Of a DNA stretch of 39,113 nucleotides, positions 33,396 through 39,113 are shown one piece after another. Origin of the DNA: Mongoliibacter ruber (lineage in GTDB: Bacteria > Bacteroidota > Bacteroidia > Cytophagales > Cyclobacteriaceae); contig NZ_PVTR01000020.1 of NCBI RefSeq assembly GCF_003003005.1, forward strand, positions 1 to 39,113, written 5' to 3'. The position numbers and the translations under genes are program-made. The stretch's first letter is position 1. Each line of letters opens with the position of its first letter. Below the pieces are notes generated by a model. That model was given only the letters and a program-made list of their open reading frames with translations, searched no databases and was not told the DNA's origin.

Positions 33396-35638
33396 GAACT
33401 CGGAGAGGTCGCATGTTTATAGCAATCACGCATACGAGCGGTTTCATTCGACCCCATCGGGGTCGCACCTCTCCTTAACCGCTTTAATGCTATAAACATA
33501 TGATCCCTTTGGGATCAATCAACCCACATTTGGCATCATCAATTAAATTGGAAAGAAAATGACATTGATCAGGCGTCGAAGAGGTTATATATTTATAAAA
33601 ATGGATAGACATTGAATTGGCGTGCTCCCGACCTCGAAGAGGTCACATGTTTATAGAATTGACCCATAGAGCAAGTTTTATTCGATCCCAGTGGGGTCGC
33701 ACCAATCTTTGCCGCCAATTATGCTATAAACATACGATCCCTTTGGGATCAATCAACCCACCATTAGTAGGGAACCCCGACCTCGGAGAAGTCACATGTT
33801 TATAGGAATCCCGCAGACAAGCGGTTTCATTCGACCACGTCGGGGTCGCACCATTCATTGCCGACAATGTTGCTATAAACATATGATCCCTTTGGGATCA
33901 ATCAACCCACCATTAGTAGGGAACCCCGACCTCAGAGAGGTCATATGTTTATAGAAATGCATAGAAGATTTGAATAGCCGGACCTCGGAGAGGTCACATG
34001 TTTATAGGAATCGCGCATACAAGCAGATTCATTCGACCCCGTCGGGGTCGTACCGTTCATTGTCGGGATTTTGCTATAAACATGTGATCCCTTTGGGATC
34101 AATCAACCCACATTTGGCATCATCAATTAAATTGGAAAGAAAATGACATTGATCAGGCGTCGAAGAGGTTATATATTTATAAAAATGGATAGACATTGAA
34201 TTGGCGTGTTCCCGACCTCGAAGAGGTCACATGTTTATAGAATTGACCCATAGAGCAAGTTTTATTCGACCCCAGCGGGGTCGCACCATTCATTGCCGAC
34301 TATGTTGCTATAAACATATGATCCCTTTGGGATCAATCATCCCACCATAAATAGGGAACCCCGACCTCGGAGAGGTCACATGTTTATAGGAATCGCGCGT
34401 ACAAGCGGATTCATTCGACCCCAGCGGGGTCGTACCTCTCCTCAAACGAATTGATGCTATAAACATATGATCCCTTTGGGATCAATCAACCCACCATTAG
34501 TAGGGAACCCCGACCTCGTAGAGGTCACATGTTTATAGAAATGCATAGAAGATTTGAATAGCCGGACCTCGGAGAGGTCACATGTTTATAGGAATCGCGC
34601 ATACAAGCGGTTTCATTCGACCCCAGCGGGGTCGTACCTCTCCTCAAACACATTGATGCTATAAACATATGATCCCTTTGGGATCAATCAACCCACCATA
34701 ATTAGGGAACCCCGACCTCGGAGAGGTCACATGTTTATAGGAATCGCGCGTACAAGCGGATTCATTCGACCCCAGCGGGGTCGTACCTCTCCTCAAACGA
34801 ATTGATGCTATAAACATATGATCCCTTTGGGATCAATCAACCCACCATTAGTAGGGAACCCCGACCTCGTAGAGATCATATGTTTATAGAAATGCATAGA
34901 AAATTCGGATAGCCCGACCTCGCAGAGGTCGCATGTTTATAGCAATTACGCATACGAGCGGTTTCATTCGACCCCGTCGGGGTCGCACCATTCATTGCCG
35001 ACTATGTTGCTATAAATATATGATCCCTTTGGGATCAATCAACCCACCATTAGTAGGGAACCCCGACCTCGGAGAGGTCACATGTTTATAGGAATCCCCC
35101 AGACAAGCGGTTTCATTCGACCCCAGCGGGGTCGTACCTCTCCTCAAACGAATTGATGCTATAAACATATGATCCCTTTGGGATCAATCAACCCACCATT
35201 AATAGGGAACCCCGACCTCGGAGAGGTCACATGTTTATAGGAATCCCCCAGACAAGCGGTTTCATTCGACCCCAGCGGGGTCGCACCATTCATTGCCGAC
35301 TATGTTGCTATAAACATACGATCCCTTTGGGATCAACCAACCCATCATTAGTAGGGAACCCCGACCTCGGAGAGGTCATATGTTTATAGGAATCCCACAG
35401 ACAAGCGGTTTCATTCGACCCCGTCGGGGTCGTACCTCTCCTCAAACGAATTGATGCTATAAACATATGATCCCTTTGGGATCAATCATCCCACATTTGG
35501 AAGCACCAATTAATTTGGGAAGAAAAGAGAAAATCGAAACCTCGAGTAGTCCAAATCCTACAAAAACTGAATAGATTGAAATGATATGTCCCCGACCTCG
35601 TAGAGGTCATATGTTTATAGAAATGCATAGAAGATTTG
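33396..35638. repeat. Higher-order REP-like palindrome array
   Basis: I count 18 forward elements (GACCTC-N3-GAGGTC plus ACATGTTTATA; starts 33396, 33572, 33630, 33779, 33928, 33981, 34156, 34214, 34363, 34512, 34565, 34714, 34863, 34916, 35065, 35214, 35363, 35594). There are 12 central palindromes (CGACCCC-N3-GGGGTCG; first 33449, last 35416) and 12 inverted elements (TATAAACATATGATCCC then TTTGGGATCA; first 33491, last 35458). Module order is forward, centre, inverted. Forward starts step by 149 bp, or 53 bp where an extra forward element is inserted. The segment from 33523 is repeated at 34107 (584 bp apart). No gene, cas gene or integrase is present in or next to it. Confidence 0.97.
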
Positions 35639-35639
35639 G

Positions 35640-35822
35640 TTCGAAAATAAAGGAACATCGTTTACTCTGGAAGCAAAGGAAAAGGCTATCGTGTTGGTCT
35701 TAAGCGGAGAACCCTTGAACGAGCCTATTGTAGCCCATGGACCATTTGTGATGAATTCCTATCAAGAGATCCATCAGGCTATTGAGGATTTCAATATGGG
35801 GAAATTTGGCTATTTGGAATAA
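35640..35822 (+). pseudogene. C-terminal remnant of a pirin-family gene
   Basis: The plus-strand frame ending with TAA at 35820-35822 reads 60 codons with the conserved pirin C-terminus: VLVLSGEPLNEPIVAHGPFV, then FNMGKFGYLE. Pirins are about 230-300-residue cupin proteins, so only the last quarter remains. There is no start codon or ribosome-binding site. The homology begins within two bases of the end of the last conserved palindrome spacer (35638), so the array's right border coincides with the break. The missing 5' part is not found elsewhere in the window. Confidence 0.85.
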
Positions 35823-35849
35823 TCACCTTGAGCAAAACATCTCTAATGT

Positions 35850-35894
35850 AAAAAAAAGAATAGCCTACCCCCATAGTTTGATGGTGGGTAGGCT
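35850..35894 (-). terminator. Rho-independent terminator of the Ppx/GppA gene
   Basis: On the minus strand, AGCCTACCC and GGGTAGGCT form a perfect 9-bp stem, followed by a T-run (A at 35850-35857 on the plus strand). It lies about 50 bp after the stop codon. Confidence 0.88.
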
Positions 35895-35942
35895 GTTCAC
35901 CTTTTGTCAAATACAGGAAGCTGTTTTTTTTGAGAATCACAC

Positions 35943-37475
35943 CTATCCCTTCACAACTTCAATTTCGCGATCCAGAAACTTCGCCAAAATATCCGAAAAG
36001 CGCTGTGCCTCCCAGATTTCCAAGTCCATATTTCCTTCACCAAAAATCCTGATAGTCAGTTTGTCCTTTTCGGGCAGGCAATAGACATTTTCCACCCATT
36101 GGTTTTTGGTTTTGTCCAAGGCCACGGCAATCCTGAGAATCCCTGAAAGGCCTTTGACCATCCTTCGGTTTTTGAAATCCAGCTTTTTAAAGGCCTTGTG
36201 CTTCTTTTTTGGCCCTGATTTTCTGTGATACCTGGCGAGATTGGCCAAAACCAAAATCTCAGCATTGTTGAATCCCCGCAAACCTCCCTGCATAATCAGG
36301 TACTTGGAGTGTTTGTGGTAACTCTGAAAGTTGACATAAGTACCCACATCGTAAATGAGACAGGATTGGTACAATAAATCACGCTCCAGCTCCTGCATAC
36401 CATGTTGGTCCTTAAGTTGGTCAAAGAGCTGCAAGGCCAGTTTTGCCACCTGTTTGTTCTCCTCCAAGTCTGTATCATAGCGCATCGCCAAGAGTAGACT
36501 ACTTCTTTCCCTTACACTTTTCCCCTCGACCAATTTGACTAGTTTCTGCCCATACTTCTCAATATAGTCGATGATCAAACCCTCTCTCAAAGAGGCATCG
36601 GAAAGCGTCAGTTCCTTGACCTCAGCCATTTTGAGCAATTCAGTAAGTAAAAGTCCCCCGAGATGGATGGCATCTACCCTATTTTCACTGATACCTTTGA
36701 AATCGCTCCGTTTTTCAGGATCCAAATCCATCAACTGCCAGGTGATTTTTTCCAGGTCTTTGGCTTTGACAGATTCTGCGTTGACAGAATTGATGATGCT
36801 TTTCCCATTCACCTGAAGGGCTGCCTCGCCCAAGGTCCTGATACTTCCTGAGGTACCGATAACTTTGGTAAAGCCCACGGCTTTGGCTTCAGTCAAAATT
36901 TTGGAAGCCGTTTCCTGAATATGATGCTGCAGGTCAAGCTTTTCCTCTTTGGACAAAGGCCCTTGGTGACCTACCCTATCCAACAATCGCAAAACCCCCA
37001 ATTTCATGGAGCTTTTAAATAGCACCTTTTCCTTATTTCCGACCACTGCTTCAGTACTTCCTCCGCCGATATCGATCACCATGGCATTGTTTTTCCCCAA
37101 GTCAATAGCCTTTCTCACAGCCAAAAAAATCAACCTTGACTCTTCTTTTCCCGAAATCATCTGAGGTGAGAGGCCTACCTCTTCGATCAACCTATCCAAA
37201 AATTCACGGCCGTTTTTGGCTTCACGTGTAGCGGAAGTAGCGGCGGTAATGATATCCTCTACCCCATATTCATCCGCCAGTTGCACATATCTTTTAATTG
37301 TTTCGATCCCTCTATGGAAAGCCTTATTACTCAACATCTTATTGGCAAAAACACCAACTCCGAGTTTGACCATTTCCTTTTCCTGAACCAGCACTTCAAA
37401 AGTCTGTTTGGAAGTCACTTTGACGATGATCATGTGAATAGAGTTGGTACCGATGTCTATGGCAGCTAAGTTCAT
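35943..37475 (-). CDS. ppx: Ppx/GppA phosphatase (exopolyphosphatase or pppGpp phosphohydrolase)
   Basis: A 510-residue cytosolic enzyme of the ASKHA-fold Ppx/GppA family, which removes terminal phosphates from polyphosphate and/or converts pppGpp to ppGpp. Evidence: the phosphate-binding loop AAIDIGTNSIH (4-14), the catalytic-loop glutamates in GKEESRLIF (Glu111/112), the second nucleotide loop VIDIGGGSTE (133-142), GTSGSIRTLGEA, and a helical HD-like C-terminal half (about 310-510). The two activities cannot be told apart by eye, so the symbol is tentative. The gene is monocistronic with its own terminator. It is divergent from the YfiT-like gene with a 91-bp gap. Confidence 0.92.
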   Translation of the reverse strand: MNLAAIDIGTNSIHMIIVKVTSKQTFEVLVQEKEMVKLGVGVFANKMLSNKAFHRGIETIKRYVQLADEYGVEDIITAATSATREAKNGREFLDRLIEEVGLSPQMISGKEESRLIFLAVRKAIDLGKNNAMVIDIGGGSTEAVVGNKEKVLFKSSMKLGVLRLLDRVGHQGPLSKEEKLDLQHHIQETASKILTEAKAVGFTKVIGTSGSIRTLGEAALQVNGKSIINSVNAESVKAKDLEKITWQLMDLDPEKRSDFKGISENRVDAIHLGGLLLTELLKMAEVKELTLSDASLREGLIIDYIEKYGQKLVKLVEGKSVRERSSLLLAMRYDTDLEENKQVAKLALQLFDQLKDQHGMQELERDLLYQSCLIYDVGTYVNFQSYHKHSKYLIMQGGLRGFNNAEILVLANLARYHRKSGPKKKHKAFKKLDFKNRRMVKGLSGILRIAVALDKTKNQWVENVYCLPEKDKLTIRIFGEGNMDLEIWEAQRFSDILAKFLDREIEVVKG

Positions 37476-37566
37476 AAATGGTATTTTTGGGTTAAAAAGA
37501 AATGTAAATGCTTAAGTTAAACTTATTTGACTTTTTTTAATACTAAGTCTAAACTAAATTGCTTTC

Positions 37567-38082
37567 ATGACAACAGACCCTCGCTTCCCAATAGGCAAAT
37601 TTCAGGCTCCTGATCCCCTTTCCAAAGCGGAAATCCAGCAACTTATCCAAGACATCAAAGCTTTCCCCGTACAGGTCAAAGCGGAAGTATTCCGGTTAGG
37701 TGCAGCTGGCCTGGAAAAGCCATATCGGAAAGGTGGATGGACAGGTAAACAAGTGATCCACCATTGCGCCGACAGTCATTTCAACAGTTTTATTCGCTTC
37801 AAACTTGCCCTAACCGAGGACACTCCAACCATCAAACCTTACCACGAAGATCTTTGGGCCAAGCAAATTGATTATCAATTACCCATAGATTCTTCTTTGG
37901 CTATTCTGGAAGGACTGCATATCCGATGGGTGGCTTTGTTAGAAAACTTGAATGAAATGGATTTGAGGAAAACATTCATTCACCCTGAAATGAAAAAAGA
38001 AATACGATTGGATTTTACCATCGCTTTGTATTCATGGCATTGCAGGCATCATTTAGGGCATTTGCGAATGATTAGTGCATAG
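37567..38082 (+). CDS. DinB-superfamily metal-binding protein, YfiT-like
   Basis: A 171-residue four-helix-bundle protein closely patterned on Bacillus YfiT. The metal-binding histidines are His66 in VIHHCADSH, and His158 and His162 in SWHCRHHLGHL. The family motif SFIRFKLALTEDTP is also present. DinB/YfiT proteins bind a divalent metal. Some are thiol transferases (for example bacillithiol-dependent) and others are unassigned hydrolases. No neighbouring gene points to the thiol used. The length fits the family. Confidence 0.9.
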   Translation: MTTDPRFPIGKFQAPDPLSKAEIQQLIQDIKAFPVQVKAEVFRLGAAGLEKPYRKGGWTGKQVIHHCADSHFNSFIRFKLALTEDTPTIKPYHEDLWAKQIDYQLPIDSSLAILEGLHIRWVALLENLNEMDLRKTFIHPEMKKEIRLDFTIALYSWHCRHHLGHLRMISA

Positions 38083-38096
38083 GACAGTTACTCAAT

Positions 38097-38145
38097 TGTA
38101 GATTTTAGATTTTAGATTTCAGATTTCAGATTTCAGATTTCAGTA
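38097..38145. repeat. Short 7-bp microsatellite
   Basis: After the YfiT-like gene, GATTTTA and then GATTTCA words repeat in tandem about six times. Slippage-prone sequence of this kind (ATCTAAGATCTACAATCTAA) also borders the left block at 781-806, so it is part of the paired end structure. Confidence 0.8.
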
Positions 38146-38159
38146 CTGAAAGATAACGG

Positions 38160-38640
38160 GAAGATTGAGGATTGAGAAATAGAGGAAGGAGGAAAAAGTC
38201 TGTGGTCAATGACAGGTTCAGTCGATAATTGAGGGTTGAGAGAAACATGCCGTCCCTACAGGACGGTGTCCAAACTATAGCGTTAATTTTACCTACATGA
38301 TGTGCCTCTGGCACAATAAACAGGTGCGATATCCGAAAGGTTGTGCCTCCGGATCGGTGAGTCTTGAGCTTACAGCTCAGATGCGTCTTCAAACTCCAAA
38401 CACAATCCACCCTTTTAACTTTTAACATTTTTAACCTTTTTGGTGCAACATCCGAAGGTTGCGCCTTCAGATTTGTGAATCTTGAGCTTATAGATCAAAA
38501 TGGTATTAAAACTCCCAACAGACACAATCCTCCCAACCTTTAACGATTTTAACTTTTTTGGTGCGTTATCCGAAGGTTGCGCCTTCGGATTTGTGAGTCT
38601 TGAGCTTACAGCTCAGAAGGGTATTAAAACACCAAACAGA
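38160..38640 (-). repeat. Palindrome-rich block, right arm of the long inverted repeat
   Basis: The reverse complement of 499-790: hairpin CCGTCCCTACAGGACGG at 38250-38266 and GTGCCTCTGGCAC at 38302-38314, in the same order and spacing as the left arm. It is followed by three tandem copies (starts 38323, 38442 and 38560, about 118 bp apart) of the block GGTGCG..ATCCGAAGGTTG..CTTCGGAT..GAGCTTA..AGCTC. The left arm has one such copy. No gene is called. Confidence 0.85.
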
Positions 38641-39113
38641 CACAATCCTCCCAACCTTTAACAATTTAACATTTTTAACCTTTAACATTTTCAACTTTTA
38701 ACGATTCACCTCTAAGGCATCAGTCGATCAATCCTACCTTCAGCAGGCAGATACACGATTCATCAATTCGTAAATTCGTCAGTTCATCGATTTCACAATT
38801 ACTCAGCCCTACAACCTACCACAAACTCAACCTTTAACCTTTAACATTTTCAACTTTAAACGATTCACCTTTAATGCATCAATTGATCAATCCTACCTTC
38901 AGCAGCCAGATACACGATTCATCAATTCGTCAATTCGTCAATTTCACAATTACTCAGCCCTACAACCTACCACAAACTCAACTTTTAACATTTTTAACCT
39001 TTAACGATTCACCTCTAAGGCATCAGTTGATCAATCCTACCTTCAGCAGGCAGATACACGATTCATCAATTCGTCAATTCGTCAGTTCATCGATTTCACA
39101 ATTACTCAGCCCT
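38641..39113. repeat. Tandem 159-bp repeat, right end, inverted relative to the left end
   Basis: Units are the reverse complement of those at 1-498. TTTAACATTT at 38681 and 38840 gives a 159-bp step, and ACGATTCACC at 38701, 38860 and 39004 gives steps of 159 and 144 bp. The repeat runs off the window. No coding potential is seen. Confidence 0.88.

Noticed and set aside
33396-35638. CRISPR array
   Set aside because: Steps are 149 or 53 bp, repeats are palindromes in both orientations, the spacers are themselves repeated, and no cas gene is present.
20872-35638. Integrative element or prophage
   Set aside because: No integrase, tRNA junction, structural phage gene or direct-repeat attachment sites were found. 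The region is better described as a defence-like block plus repeats.
35782-36084. Plus-strand 100-codon ORF
   Set aside because: Overlaps the pirin remnant, the terminator and the 3' end of the Ppx/GppA gene; no coding features of its own.

Overview
The window looks like chromosomal DNA of a Bacteroidota species, most likely in the Cytophagales (Cyclobacteriaceae-like). The evidence is a SusC/SusD pair, lipoproteins with acidic residues after the lipobox cysteine, a Bacteroidota-type -33/-7 promoter (TTG, N19, TAnnTTTG) before hppA, few Shine-Dalgarno sequences, a YfiT/DinB-type protein, and many intergenic palindromic repeats. No rRNA, tRNA, integrase, replication origin or CRISPR array was seen.

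Layout. Both ends carry the same non-coding repeats in opposite orientation (about 1-790 and 38160-39113): tandem 159-bp units followed inward by a palindrome-rich block. Between them, 0.9-20.6 kb is ordinary chromosome: a SusC/SusD/lipoprotein operon (minus strand), a cytosolic trypsin-like protease, a K+-dependent-type membrane pyrophosphatase (hppA), a large secreted protein of unknown function with a Tic20-like membrane protein, a secreted sialate O-acetylesterase, an unusual PEP carboxylase (ppc), two small membrane proteins and a DUF2254 membrane protein.

From 20.9 to 32.2 kb there is a defence-like accessory region. It holds a type I restriction-modification operon (hsdR, hsdM, hsdS plus a small trailing ORF). 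The operon is split between hsdR and hsdM by a single-domain HUH (Y1) transposase of the RAYT/IS200 type and a cluster of palindromes. Convergent to it is an AT-rich minus-strand block: an ORC/STAND-like AAA ATPase, a membrane-anchored HNH nuclease, a PIN-domain protein, and a two-TM protein directly behind the PIN gene.

The most striking element is at 33.4-35.6 kb: about 2.2 kb of REP-like palindromes of the same family as those beside the transposase. They form three-palindrome modules: a forward REP, a central GACCCC/GGGGTC palindrome and an inverted REP. Modules repeat with an almost fixed 149-bp step, with optional 53-bp inserts and a 584-bp segmental duplication. The array abuts an agmatine-deiminase-family gene on the left. 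On the right it ends exactly where a 60-codon remnant of a pirin gene begins. This looks like a Bacteroidota REP/RAYT system that has invaded an R-M operon and built a higher-order array about 9 kb away. The window closes with a Ppx/GppA phosphatase, a YfiT-like DinB protein and the right-hand repeats.
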